Source of the DNA: Leptospira sp. B5-022
GTDB lineage: Bacteria; Spirochaetota; Leptospiria; Leptospirales; Leptospiraceae
DNA: 64,000 bases
Reading direction: 5' to 3'
Assembly (NCBI RefSeq): GCF_000347035.1
Contig: NZ_ANIJ01000018.1
Span: forward strand, 372,001 to 436,000
Under the pieces are notes generated by a model. The model did not search any database. It was given only the letters and a program-made list of their open reading frames with translations, and was not told the origin of the DNA. This document shows positions 10,833-19,484 of the stretch, one piece after another. Each line of letters starts with the position of its first letter. The first letter of the stretch is position 1. Both the position numbers and the translations under genes were made by a program.

Positions 10833-11992
10833 AGGTTCGGTCCTTCTATCCCTTTACCTTCAGTCAGGTAACGAGAGATGATCAATCTTTGGATTTGAGA
10901 AGTACCTTCGTAAATTTGGAAAATTTTCGCGTCTCTCATCAGTTTTTCCACCGGATATTCGGAGTTAAAACCGTAACCGCCTAATACTTGTACTGCGTCG
11001 GTGGTAATTCTCATACATGCATCCGCGCAGAACGCTTTCGCGATAGAAGCTTGGTATGTATTTCTGAAACCGTTATCTATCAACCAGGCCGCTTGGTGAC
11101 AAAGAAGTCTTCCTGCTTCTATATCTCTCGCCATCTCTGCGATCATAAACGAGATAGCTTGGTTTTCTATAATAGGTTTCCCGAATGCAGTCCTAGTTTT
11201 AGCATATTCTAATGCATGTTCCATGGCAGCTCTTGCAACGCCGACTGCTCCCGTCGCAACACCCGGGCGAGTGTGGTCGAATGCTCCCATCGCGATCTTA
11301 AATCCGTCACCTTCTTTACCGATCATTTGGCTTTTGTGTACTTTCACTTCTTCAAAAGTGATCCCTCTGGTGTCGGAACATCTTTGTCCCATATTCAATT
11401 CTTTTTTACCCACTACTACACCGGGGGTTTTGGAACTAACTATAAATCCAGTGATACCTTTATGACCTGCGGCAGGATCGGTCTTAGTAAGAACGAAGAA
11501 CCAATCCGCATAACCTGCGTTTGTGATCCACATCTTGGAACCATTAATGATGTATTCGTCTCCCACTTTTCTTGCGGTAGTGCGGATACCTGCAACATCG
11601 GAACCTGCTCCCGGTTCGGTCACCGCATACGCGCAGAGTTGGAATTGTTCGGTCATTGGTTGGACCCATTTTTTCAAAACCTCGTCGCTTGCACCGATGA
11701 GCACGGGAGCGAGAGCAAGGTTATTCGCAAGGATAGCAGTCGCCATTGCGGAGCAACCCCAAAATAATTCTTCTGCAATGATAACATCATCCAATTCCGG
11801 CATTCCGGCTCCGTTATATTTTTCCGGAATATGGATATTCATTAGGCCGATTTCCCAGGCCTTTTTCAAGATCTGAAGAGGGTATTCTCCCGTTTTATCG
11901 TGATGTTCCGCTTTTGGGCGGATCTCATTTTTTGCAAAATCTCTGGCAAGACCTCTAAGCGCTTTTTGATCGTCTGAAAGGGCGAAATCCAT
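10829..11992 (-). CDS. Acyl-CoA dehydrogenase
   Basis: A 387-residue flavoprotein of normal family length when started at the ATG at 11992 ([13 protein letters not shown]). The longer frame back to 12061 only adds a non-conserved leader. Signatures are [16 protein letters not shown] for FAD and substrate binding, [10 protein letters not shown], and [20 protein letters not shown] followed by IYEGTSQIQ, whose Glu is the catalytic base in medium- and short-chain enzymes. It oxidises acyl-CoA to trans-2-enoyl-CoA, passing electrons to ETF. It heads the operon with trpEG, the exporter and the receiver gene, and its stop overlaps the probable trpE start. Chain-length preference is not readable. Confidence 0.92.
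   Translation of the reverse strand: MDFALSDDQKALRGLARDFAKNEIRPKAEHHDKTGEYPLQILKKAWEIGLMNIHIPEKYNGAGMPELDDVIIAEELFWGCSAMATAILANNLALAPVLIGASDEVLKKWVQPMTEQFQLCAYAVTEPGAGSDVAGIRTTARKVGDEYIINGSKMWITNAGYADWFFVLTKTDPAAGHKGITGFIVSSKTPGVVVGKKELNMGQRCSDTRGITFEEVKVHKSQMIGKEGDGFKIAMGAFDHTRPGVATGAVGVARAAMEHALEYAKTRTAFGKPIIENQAISFMIAEMARDIEAGRLLCHQAAWLIDNGFRNTYQASIAKAFCADACMRITTDAVQVLGGYGFNSEYPVEKLMRDAKIFQIYEGTSQIQRLIISRYLTEGKGIEGPNL
10841..10847 (-). promoter_or_regulatory. Ribosome binding site that decides the trpE start
   Basis: On the minus strand AGAAGGA lies 8 nt before the CTG at 10832 and inside the end of the acyl-CoA dehydrogenase gene. By contrast the TTG at 10775 has no purine-rich block at a suitable distance. 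This is the main sequence argument for a coupled CTG start of trpE. Confidence 0.6.
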
Positions 11993-12532
11993 TATAACTA
12001 ACCTTAATTGGAATGAGGGTTTCTTCGGGGGGCACGATGTATGAATCGTGATTCTTTTCAAAAGACGAAAGATCTTCGAAAGGATATAATAGGACAGCCG
12101 TCCGGTAAGCCGGTCCGGATAAAAATATCCCCGACAAAAAACCCTAAGGAACAGGTTCTAAGCGGAAGGGTACCAAGTCAAGAACGTACGATTCGATTAG
12201 AAGAAGTGAGAAAAATCGTAAAATCGCATAAATGCCGAAAGGACGGCATCGACTTTCGGACTTCTTATCGGAATTATCTTTCCAATAAGAATAACAGAAC
12301 AAAAAAATCCTTCCTCTACAACCCGAATGGGTTCACTGATTTTATTCCGTATAAGAGATTCGAAATTTTTCTCTTTAAATACGGTCCGCTAAAAAGAAGA
12401 ATATTAAATTAGTAAAATTTTATATAAACTTTCGAATTTTTATCGCGAGTGGTCTATATTTTCCCACAGGGACCTTCTACACTTTTAAACCGGACTCTGC
12501 GAATAACTGCGGATTTTTTCTGCTATAATCTT
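11993..12532. other. 540-bp intergenic region, no supported gene
   Basis: Lies between the acyl-CoA dehydrogenase start and the patatin stop, both on the minus strand, so it should contain the operon promoter. A plus-strand frame at 12041-12412 (123 codons, rich in Lys and Arg) has no Shine-Dalgarno, no recognisable domain and would be antisense to the operon leader. I see no hairpin with a T-run and no clear dyad. Confidence 0.5.
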
Positions 12533-13381
12533 TTAAGTCCCCAAAATCTGGGACTTCATAAAATGAGCGGACCTTCTTCCAAGTTCTAACGCCAATCTAC
12601 CGTTTTCCATTTTTTTCGGATGAAGATAGGGAGTATTGGTCACTACTCTAATTATTTTTTTACCGTACTTCTTGGCTAGTAATTCTTTCAGATCTCTGGT
12701 CTCGCTTGCGATCACACTCACGCAAGAATCGAATGCTCTCATCAGCACTTTATCCGAAACAGGTTTACGGTTCTCTATATCATGGACTACGATCCTTTTG
12801 ATACTAGGGTCCAGAATGAATTCTTTAATCGGTTCGGCGTCTGCAACACCGCCGTCTAGAAATTCTTCTCCTTGTAGATTAGGAATTTCAAAAAGAAGAG
12901 GGAATGTCATGGAGGCCATGATCATATCGATGATATTTCCTTCGGTCTTTAATTCTCTGATCCCTTTCGTAAGATTAGAAACTGCGATCCCCATTTTAAT
13001 GGGCATCTCCGAAATATCCTTACCTCCTAAGTAAGGTTCCAATAATGTCCTGATCTTTTTTCCCGAAAGAATGCCCGAATAATTTTTAAGTCCTTTTCTG
13101 ATCGGTTTCAAGAATTGACTGAAAATATTCCCGTCCCAAAAATCGCTTTTTTTTAATGTAAGAATGAATCTTGTGATCTCTTCCGGAGGAAGTCCTGAGG
13201 CGACCAAGGAACCGATCAACGCTCCGGAGCTCGAACCGGTGATTGCAGCCGGTTTAAAACCGATTTCTTTTAGCCCGAGGGAAAAACCTGAATGAGCGTA
13301 AAAACCGAAAAACGCTGAATTCAAAACCAGTGCGTCATAGGATTTTTTAAAAATAAGGTTCGGCGATTTTTTGGAAGCCAT
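12533..13381 (-). CDS. Patatin-like phospholipase
   Basis: A 282-residue patatin-fold serine hydrolase. The nucleophile elbow is GSSSG (Ser51) and the catalytic aspartate is in DGG (Asp176), the Ser-Asp dyad of the family. The oxyanion region upstream reads FFGFYAHSGFSLGL instead of the usual GGGxRG, so activity may be atypical. There is no signal peptide, so it should act in the cytosol or on the inner leaflet, releasing fatty acids from phospholipids or lysophospholipids. It is transcribed alone, diverging from cutA. The fold assignment is secure; the substrate is not. Confidence 0.85.
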   Translation of the reverse strand: MASKKSPNLIFKKSYDALVLNSAFFGFYAHSGFSLGLKEIGFKPAAITGSSSGALIGSLVASGLPPEEITRFILTLKKSDFWDGNIFSQFLKPIRKGLKNYSGILSGKKIRTLLEPYLGGKDISEMPIKMGIAVSNLTKGIRELKTEGNIIDMIMASMTFPLLFEIPNLQGEEFLDGGVADAEPIKEFILDPSIKRIVVHDIENRKPVSDKVLMRAFDSCVSVIASETRDLKELLAKKYGKKIIRVVTNTPYLHPKKMENGRLALELGRRSAHFMKSQILGT

Positions 13382-13503
13382 TACGAATTTCTTAATTTAG
13401 AGGGGACCTTTGTCCAGAATTTTACCTAAACTTTTAGGATTTCGTTTTTCGATTTCATAAGAATCATCTTGAAACAGTTCGTTTCCCGAAGTATCATTAT
13501 AAT

Positions 13504-13821
13504 ATGGGATATCGAACTTTTTACGTCACTACAAAGAACGAGACAGAGGCTTTGGAAATTGCGGAAACTTTAGTGAACGAAAGACTGGTCGCCTGCGCCA
13601 ATTTGATCCCTGGGATGAAATCCGTTTATAGATGGCATGGCAGGTTGGAGCATGAGCAGGAAACCGTTCTTTTGTTAAAAACCAAAGATTCCGAGGCCGA
13701 AAAAGTTGTAGCAAGAATTTCGGAATTACATAGTTACACGGTTCCATGTATCGTTTCCTGGGAAATCAAAGAGGCTAACCAAAAGTATTTGAGTTGGATA
13801 GATTCGGAAATCAGAAAATAA
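13504..13821 (+). CDS. cutA: CutA-family divalent-ion tolerance protein
   Basis: A 105-residue protein of full family length. It shows the CutA pattern: an N-terminal beta strand, ETLVNERLVACANLIPGMKS, YRWHGRLEHEQE, LLLKTK and LHSYTVPCIV followed by a C-terminal YLSWI. CutA proteins form stable trimers resembling PII and are linked to copper tolerance in enterobacteria, though the molecular role remains unsettled. The gene is monocistronic or co-transcribed with the next frame 92 bp downstream. Confidence 0.93.
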   Translation: MGYRTFYVTTKNETEALEIAETLVNERLVACANLIPGMKSVYRWHGRLEHEQETVLLLKTKDSEAEKVVARISELHSYTVPCIVSWEIKEANQKYLSWIDSEIRK

Positions 13822-13913
13822 TTCTTTCCCTTTAAACAATATTTTCCTACATTCGGATATTTTTATAGGGTCTCTTGGTGAAATTCCGACAGATTCGTGA
13901 CTGAGGCGGATGA

Positions 13914-14528
13914 ATGGAAGAAAAAGCGGAAAAGTTTTGGAGCTGGTTTTCCCAAAACAGCCGGTATTACACTAAACTAGACGACTTGGAAGATAGAGAA
14001 AGAGATCGCCTTTTGGACGATCTGATGGATCGACTCCAGGAAGTGAATTCCGAGTTTTTTTTCGAGATCGGTGGAGGGGACGAGAGTCCTCACGAATTCA
14101 CCGTTGTAACGGCAGGAGACGAAGATCTATATGCGGAGGCCGAAAGATTTGTCGACCTCGCGCCTGAAATTTCAGGCTGGGATATATATTCCGTAGATCA
14201 ATACCAAGAAAAAGGTACAGTCATCTTTCACGAAGGCCTGGAATTGGATTCGGAAGAGACCTGGTTTCTGCCGTTAGAAAATACAAATCTTCCTAAAAGT
14301 TTCGGAGTCCGGATCTGTTTCCCGGATTTCCCGAATGTAGAATCAAATCCTCATCTCAAAAAAGCAGTCGGATTATTATTAGAGACCCTTTTGGGTGAAG
14401 ATACATTTACTAAAGAAATAGGATATTACGAGATTGGAATGCTTCCCGACGATCCGGAAGAAGAAGGATTTATAGAACTAGTTGAATTGCCCGATTATAT
14501 CCAGTGGAGAAAGGAAAGAGAGGCATAA
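13914..14528 (+). CDS. Conserved hypothetical acidic protein
   Basis: A 204-residue soluble, strongly acidic protein without a signal peptide or membrane segment. I do not recognise a named family. An N-terminal helical part (WSWFSQNSRYYTKLDDLEDRE) is followed by an alpha/beta-looking region with FEIGGGDESPHEFTVVTAGDED and a C-terminal acidic stretch (MLPDDPEEEGFIELVELPDY). The pattern is suggestive of a small regulatory or immunity-type fold, but no function can be assigned. It follows cutA in the same direction. A segment just upstream (13877-13905) superficially resembles a cobalamin riboswitch core but lacks the B12 box. Confidence 0.75.
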   Translation: MEEKAEKFWSWFSQNSRYYTKLDDLEDRERDRLLDDLMDRLQEVNSEFFFEIGGGDESPHEFTVVTAGDEDLYAEAERFVDLAPEISGWDIYSVDQYQEKGTVIFHEGLELDSEETWFLPLENTNLPKSFGVRICFPDFPNVESNPHLKKAVGLLLETLLGEDTFTKEIGYYEIGMLPDDPEEEGFIELVELPDYIQWRKEREA

Positions 14529-14549
14529 AAAAGGCGGGCAAAGCCCGCC
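14527..14549 (-). terminator. Rho-independent terminator of the lipoprotein hydrolase gene
   Basis: GGCGGGC (14533-14539) and GCCCGCC (14543-14549) form a perfect 7-bp stem with a 3-nt loop. On the minus strand it is followed by six T residues, so it terminates the gene ending at 14576. The plus-strand side lacks a T-run. Confidence 0.85.
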
Positions 14550-14575
14550 GTCTAAAAGGGAATGGAATTCCGAAA

Positions 14576-16321
14576 TTAATTCTCCGATTGGATCACTAAT
14601 GTGGATTGTTGGCTTTTGGAATGTTTCACATCCAGACCATAAATCAGCACGGTAGGCACAGCGTATTGAGAATCGAAAGTGTCGATTGCAATCGCGATCT
14701 TATTTCCTGCAGGAACATCGTAAGCTACCGCATTTAGATCGATAGACATACTTTTTGTTTCATACCATCCCGCGTCGAAAATGGTTCCAGTACCATGAGT
14801 GATCAAAGTAGCGGTGCCGTTTTTGTTTACATCGTAGAAGTAAACGTTCACGTTAGCCTTTCCTAAGCTGGAGGAGATCCTTCCGTTCCAGAACATTTTA
14901 CCTCTGATCTTCAATGTAGAGTTTAAGGTAGAAGATTGGTAAACGATGCCGTTTAATCTGCTTACAAAACCTAAATTAGTTTGTACAGGAATTTCAGCAT
15001 GTGCGGCGAGAATGTCCGAAAGCAAGGGAAATCCGGTGCTGGCGAGAGTGTCCGCTCCGGAAAGAATTCCTGTGTTTGTAACGGTAGTATTCTGGCTCGT
15101 GGATAATTCACCGTTCGTGAATAAACCTCTAGGTTTCAGATAAAAAGTTTTATCGGAAACGGTAGGAGAAGGCCAAGAAGGAAGAGTTATCCTAGGGCCT
15201 GCAAAACGTTTTTGGAAAGTAACCTGAGGTTTGTCCATGATCCCGTTATTGATCCCTTTCAACCAATAATCGAACCAATCATAGGCGTTATCCCATACAA
15301 AACCGGAGATACCTAAAATGCCGGTTAGCTCAGCGCTTGCATGGATCCCTTCGTTCATTAAAAGTTTTTTAGGAACGCTGATCTTAGAATAATAATCCAA
15401 AACCGCATTCGGGTTGAATAAGAAGTCCTCGAAATTATTAGAGATCAATACCGATTTACCTTCAGAAGCATTCAATTGTCCTACGAAAGTTTCCGGAGAA
15501 CGATCTGCTGCCCATGCGGACACAAAATCGATATCCTTATGTTGTAAAAGTTTTCCGAAATTCTCCGCGATGATCGGATCAGGTCTTCCCGTAATATAAC
15601 TGGAAGCGACTAGTAACAGTCCCCAGATCAATCGAGGAGTATCGTTACCATAAAGAGAACGTTTGAGATTTCCCCAACCGCTCATTGCAACTGCAGTCTT
15701 AATCCTAGGTTCGGTGCTCACACCTGCCAAAGAAATTCCAGCACCGTAAGAGATACCAGAAATACCGATATTTGCCGGATCTGATTGAGTATTAGCAAGC
15801 AACCAATCCAGAATTTTACTCAGGTCCGATCTGTCTTTTGGACCGGCAGTATCAATGAGTCCTCCGGAAGCTCCGAAACCTCGGGTGCTATACGAGAGAA
15901 CGATGTATCCTTTTTTAGCGAGTTTGGCTGCGGGAACCAGATACTCGTATTTATTCAACGCCCAACTGTTTACGAAAATTACCGCAGGGTATTTTCCTGT
16001 TGGAGAAGGTGTATTAGGTGCGAAAAGACTAGCTTCTAATACCACTCCGTCGTTTGCAGTTATCTTTATAGTATTATCGAAAGTGAAACTTCCGTCGCTC
16101 TCCTGCGCGAAAGCGTTTTGGATCTCCCCGCTGGAATCTTCTAACTCGGAAACGTTTTTGTTTCCTACAGCTTGAGCCAGGCTTGGATCCAGGGAAGCTA
16201 AGAGGGCAGCAGCTTCCGCATTTTGAGAAGAATCACTTTTACAAGAGTAAAAAGATCCTCCCACGATCAGCATCAGTATGCAAAATTGCATAACTAACGT
16301 TCGATATATTTTTCTCATCAC
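14576..16321 (-). CDS. Lipoprotein alpha/beta hydrolase of the peptidase S15/CocE type
   Basis: A 581-residue predicted lipoprotein: a hydrophobic N-terminus ends at the lipobox GSFYSC with Cys27. The catalytic domain (about 85-380) has the nucleophile elbow GISYG (Ser191) and an ESYSTRGFGASGG-like oxyanion strand (VLSYSTRGFGASGG). The C-terminal third (about 400-575) is beta-rich like the non-catalytic jelly-roll of X-Pro dipeptidyl peptidases and cocaine esterase (LKIRGKMFWNGRISS, NKIAIAIDTFD). Expected to be a membrane-anchored peptidase or esterase facing the periplasm or surface. An AACGTTCGTT motif lies about 150 bp upstream, and an AraC regulator gene is next to it. The exact substrate is unknown. 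Confidence 0.85.
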   Translation of the reverse strand: MMRKIYRTLVMQFCILMLIVGGSFYSCKSDSSQNAEAAALLASLDPSLAQAVGNKNVSELEDSSGEIQNAFAQESDGSFTFDNTIKITANDGVVLEASLFAPNTPSPTGKYPAVIFVNSWALNKYEYLVPAAKLAKKGYIVLSYSTRGFGASGGLIDTAGPKDRSDLSKILDWLLANTQSDPANIGISGISYGAGISLAGVSTEPRIKTAVAMSGWGNLKRSLYGNDTPRLIWGLLLVASSYITGRPDPIIAENFGKLLQHKDIDFVSAWAADRSPETFVGQLNASEGKSVLISNNFEDFLFNPNAVLDYYSKISVPKKLLMNEGIHASAELTGILGISGFVWDNAYDWFDYWLKGINNGIMDKPQVTFQKRFAGPRITLPSWPSPTVSDKTFYLKPRGLFTNGELSTSQNTTVTNTGILSGADTLASTGFPLLSDILAAHAEIPVQTNLGFVSRLNGIVYQSSTLNSTLKIRGKMFWNGRISSSLGKANVNVYFYDVNKNGTATLITHGTGTIFDAGWYETKSMSIDLNAVAYDVPAGNKIAIAIDTFDSQYAVPTVLIYGLDVKHSKSQQSTLVIQSEN

Positions 16322-16468
16322 TATTCTCCATACGCTTTTTCAGTCTTTGACTTTTAGCTAATTTTATGAAGAGGGAGTATAAGACAGTTATCAGTAAGGG
16401 TCGTCTTGGATTCGAATTTTGGACAAATTAAAAGGTCTTAATTTTTTATTTAAACGAATTCGAAAGAA

Positions 16469-16478
16469 AACGTTCGTT
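16469..16478. promoter_or_regulatory. AACGTTCGTT motif upstream of the lipoprotein hydrolase
   Basis: An exact copy of the 10-mer also found at 6022, 22016 and 27360. It lies in the short gap between the AraC gene end and the hydrolase start, about 150 bp before the latter. It is a candidate binding site for a shared repressor. Confidence 0.4.
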
Positions 16479-16482
16479 CAAA

Positions 16483-17565
16483 TTAAGAGACTTTGGATTT
16501 TCGCAGATATTCTCGAGGGGAAACACCTTGTATAGATTTGAATGCAAGGTTGAAGGTCGCCTTGGAATTGAAACCGGATCTGTAAGCGACGGAAAGGATA
16601 TTGGCTCCTTCTTCTTTTTGTAATATACGGACCGCTTCCGCAACTCGGAAACCGTTTACAAACTTTGCAAAGTTGGTACCTTTTCTTTGGTTCAGAAATT
16701 CTGAAAGTTGATATGGTTTGATATCTAACTGATTGGATAGTGCGGAAAGAGAAAGATCTTCTTGCAGATAGATTTTTTCTTTTGTCATCAAACTTTCCAG
16801 ACGATTTTCCAGATCCGTCGTATCCACACCTTCTAACCTGGAATTACGATAAGCATCTCTCATAGAAGGTCCCATCTCGTTGAAAACTTCCGGAGCATAT
16901 ATCTGCGCTAGATAACCGGCAACCGCATATACCACCGTACTTAGAACAGAAATGAATAATAAATGAATATCTCTGATCAAATAAGAAATGACCAGGATAG
17001 AAGTTACACTTCCGCTTCCGATCACAACGAACAGTAGAATCCTTGCTCCGGCGTCTTTTTTCAGTCTTTCCAATCGGAATGCGGCTCTTGTTTGCCAAAC
17101 GATAGAAGAATAAAATAGTAAATTCGCGGAATAGGCGCCTAGTAGAAGGATATCCGACCAACTAGTGGAGCCCTTCTCGAAATAATCCACAGGATGGCTT
17201 GAAAAGATTTGAGGTAAAACTAAATATAAGGTAGGAAATACGATAAGAAGTAATATTCCCGGAAGGTAAAAACTCCGTTCGAAGGCTGTGAACTTCTCCT
17301 CTCGCACGGTAACAGAATATAGACTATACATTCCCGGTCCTAAAAACCAAGCGAATGGAATATGAAGATGATTTAAAAACGAAGGTTCGAAATAAATACC
17401 CTTCAAAAGAAAATACACATACAAGAATTGGATCGAAACACAAAAAGATAATAAAGATAAGATCTTTAAGCCGACTGTTTTTTCCGGGCGGAGTAGGCAT
17501 GCAACGCAGAGTAGCATACAGAATAATACTCCGAAGAATACGATCTCATGGAAATGAGGGACCAC
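16483..17565 (-). CDS. AraC-family transcriptional regulator with membrane-spanning N-terminus
   Basis: A 360-residue protein with two parts. Residues 1-235 contain about seven hydrophobic helices, an intramembrane sensor layout common in Leptospira regulators. Residues 255-358 form an AraC double helix-turn-helix (LSLSALSNQLDIKPYQLSEF, then SVAYRSGFNSKATFNLAFKS and the terminal GVSPREYL). It likely senses a lipophilic or envelope signal and controls nearby genes, possibly the downstream hydrolase; this is inference from position. It diverges from the OmpA gene across 130 bp that should hold both promoters. Confidence 0.88.
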   Translation of the reverse strand: MVPHFHEIVFFGVLFCMLLCVACLLRPEKTVGLKILSLLSFCVSIQFLYVYFLLKGIYFEPSFLNHLHIPFAWFLGPGMYSLYSVTVREEKFTAFERSFYLPGILLLIVFPTLYLVLPQIFSSHPVDYFEKGSTSWSDILLLGAYSANLLFYSSIVWQTRAAFRLERLKKDAGARILLFVVIGSGSVTSILVISYLIRDIHLLFISVLSTVVYAVAGYLAQIYAPEVFNEMGPSMRDAYRNSRLEGVDTTDLENRLESLMTKEKIYLQEDLSLSALSNQLDIKPYQLSEFLNQRKGTNFAKFVNGFRVAEAVRILQKEEGANILSVAYRSGFNSKATFNLAFKSIQGVSPREYLRKSKVS

Positions 17566-17695
17566 GAACTAATTGGATGAAATGTTATCCTCTACTTGTC
17601 AAGTTCTTACGTTTAGAATAGAAATCCGCAAATCGTATTTAGAACCAAAACTTAGGCCGTTTTTAGTCTAAATTCCCGGAAAGAAGGCTCGTTTT

Positions 17696-19042
17696 TTGGG
17701 ATTCCTTTCTAAGTTTTTGGGAGAAATTTTCGAAACTATAAGTATGGCATTCAGAGGGTTCCTCATACTCTTCTTCTTAATACCCTCTTATATATTTTCC
17801 GAAACTCCCGTATTATTCCGATGGAAAATGAAGTCCGGAGACGATCTCGAATTGAACGAATACCACCGAGTAAAAGCCAGACAAGGCGCTCGAGTCATTC
17901 ACAGAGAAGATAAGAATCGAATTTTATTGAAGGCCGTCTCCTGTAAAAAGGAAGGCTGCGATTTTTCCGCGATATTCGATACCTATATTAAATTTCCCGA
18001 ATTAGATCCGGCTTTCTATAAAGATAAAACTTTCAAGAGCAAATTTCATATTTCGGAAACGGGGCAGTATACGGTACCTCCCGAATACAGTATGCCCAAT
18101 CTCAGATCGCTGCCTACATTCTCCTCGAAAGAAGTAGGACCGGGAGAAGAGTGGAACAAACCTGCTTCCGAAAGTTTTCAGTTCTCGACGGCTAGGATAG
18201 AGATCCCTGTCCAGGCAAAGTATATTTATCAAGGAAGAGGGGATTGGGAATACGCTGGTAAAAAAGGGAATGCAGACCTGATAGAATATAATTATAACTT
18301 AATGAAGGAATCCGATCCTATCGCTCAGAATATACCGTACAAAATTTACGGTTTCGCAAAGGGAAAAGTATTCTTCGATTCCGAACAAGGCGTTCCACAA
18401 TACAAATATGTGCAGCTTGCTTACACGTTCGTTTTTCCGAATGGGATAGCGCAGGAAATGTCTTTCGAGATCCACGGGGTTTATTCCAAACAAAATTCCG
18501 TTACCGAGAATGATAAGGACAAAATTGCGGAGGAAGTAAAAAGGATCCTCGGACCTTTTCCGGAGGGAAGCACTTATCCTAGAAAAAGACCGAATGGCAA
18601 AAAAGGAAACGGATTAGAATGGCCCGAGTGGGAAGGAAATCCGGAAGAAGAAATCGCAGACCGCGCACCGGTTGAGATCAGAAAATCGAACGAAGGTGTT
18701 GTACTGTCTTTGGATAATCTTCTTTTCGATTACAATAAATCCGAATTAAAACCGGAAGCGAAAAAGGTTTTGGAAAGGATTGCAGACGTTCTGAAAAAAT
18801 ATCCGGATAGAGAAATTCGGATCAGCGGACATACGGACGATAAAGGAAGCCAAGAATATAATCTTAAACTTTCCCAAGATCGAGCATTATCGGTTCTGCA
18901 AGAGTTACGAAATTCTCATGGAATAGAGGAAACTAGAATGTCGTACAGAGGTTATGGGAAGTCTCAGCCTGTTACGGAAAATTCCACGGAATCAGGCAGG
19001 GCAAAAAACCGAAGAGTAGATATCACCATCGTTTTGGAATAA
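17696..19042 (+). CDS. OmpA-family outer-membrane or periplasmic protein
   Basis: A 448-residue protein with a signal sequence (AFRGFLILFFLIPSYIFS), a long beta-rich N-terminal region (about 40-320) without a known domain, and a C-terminal OmpA peptidoglycan-binding domain (about 335-448; DNLLFDYNKSELKP, RISGHTDDKGS, LSQDRAL, GYGKSQP, NRRVDI). The TTG start at 17696 is preceded by AAGAAGG at 8-nt spacing; an ATG at 17744 would start directly at the signal peptide but has a weaker ribosome site. It should tether the envelope to peptidoglycan. It converges with a small lipoprotein gene downstream. Confidence 0.88.
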   Translation: MGFLSKFLGEIFETISMAFRGFLILFFLIPSYIFSETPVLFRWKMKSGDDLELNEYHRVKARQGARVIHREDKNRILLKAVSCKKEGCDFSAIFDTYIKFPELDPAFYKDKTFKSKFHISETGQYTVPPEYSMPNLRSLPTFSSKEVGPGEEWNKPASESFQFSTARIEIPVQAKYIYQGRGDWEYAGKKGNADLIEYNYNLMKESDPIAQNIPYKIYGFAKGKVFFDSEQGVPQYKYVQLAYTFVFPNGIAQEMSFEIHGVYSKQNSVTENDKDKIAEEVKRILGPFPEGSTYPRKRPNGKKGNGLEWPEWEGNPEEEIADRAPVEIRKSNEGVVLSLDNLLFDYNKSELKPEAKKVLERIADVLKKYPDREIRISGHTDDKGSQEYNLKLSQDRALSVLQELRNSHGIEETRMSYRGYGKSQPVTENSTESGRAKNRRVDITIVLE

Positions 19043-19077
19043 GTTTCGGCTCCTGCCCCTTTTAGACAAATGGGCGG

Positions 19078-19305
19078 TCAAAAGTAACCTTCATTTTTGC
19101 ATTCGTTGTAGTGATCATGTTCCGTTAAACAGGAAAGAAGGATATTATTATAGGATTCCGTTCCAGGTTCGTGAGCGCTCACTGCCTGACAAACTGCATC
19201 TCTCATTATTTTTCTTCTGTCTTGGCATCGTTCTACCGGATTACTTCCGCAAGATATAAAACCGAATATTAGAATAAGACAAAATACAAGGTTTCTAATT
19301 TTCAT
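19078..19305 (-). CDS. Small cysteine-containing lipoprotein
   Basis: A short secreted lipoprotein of 75 residues from the ATG at 19305, with AGG 8 nt upstream; an in-frame GTG at 19314 adds three residues. The hydrophobic leader ends in the lipobox GFISC. The mature part has four further Cys (ERCQDRRK, AVCQAV, LLSCL, ECKNEG), which suggests two disulphides in the periplasm. I do not recognise a function. It resembles the many small conserved lipoproteins of Leptospira. It converges with the OmpA gene. Confidence 0.75.
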   Translation of the reverse strand: MKIRNLVFCLILIFGFISCGSNPVERCQDRRKIMRDAVCQAVSAHEPGTESYNNILLSCLTEHDHYNECKNEGYF

Positions 19306-19443
19306 TCTTTTCACCTATTTCTGTTTGGTTTAGCAAGCGGATAACATAACGAAGGATATAAAAAAAGCAAGGAGTTTTGGCAAAAACGGGAGCAGAAACC
19401 TTTACGGTCCGTTCCAAAAATGAAATTGTCGAGGATAGTTGAT

Positions 19444-19470
19444 CGCGGGCTTCAAGAGCCGAAGGCTCTT
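19444..19470. repeat. GC-rich dyad element, copy 1 (downstream of the sulfatase-fold gene)
   Basis: CGCGGGCTT (19444-19452) is followed by a perfect hairpin AAGAGCC-GAA-GGCTCTT (19454-19470). A related element begins with the same CGCGGGCTT at 21943. The two lie just outside the two ends of the sulfatase-fold gene. This copy could act as a terminator-like hairpin, but no T-run follows on either strand. Confidence 0.5.
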
Positions 19471-19484
19471 ATGTAAAACGGATT

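Noticed and set aside
11216..11767. 183-codon plus-strand frame opposite the acyl-CoA dehydrogenase
   Set aside because: Lies fully inside a conserved gene on the other strand and has no domain.
11993..12061. Longer N-terminus of the acyl-CoA dehydrogenase starting at 12061
   Set aside because: The added 23 residues are not family-like, and MDFALSDDQ at 11992 is the typical start.
12041..12412. 123-codon plus-strand frame between the acyl-CoA dehydrogenase and patatin genes
   Set aside because: No ribosome site, no domain, Lys/Arg-rich composition typical of AT-rich non-coding DNA, and antisense to the operon leader.
13877..13905. Segment with GGTGAAATTCC and a downstream ACAG...GTGACTG, like a cobalamin riboswitch core
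   Set aside because: The B12 box is absent, the leader is under 100 bp, and the next gene starts within 10 bp, so the full fold cannot form.
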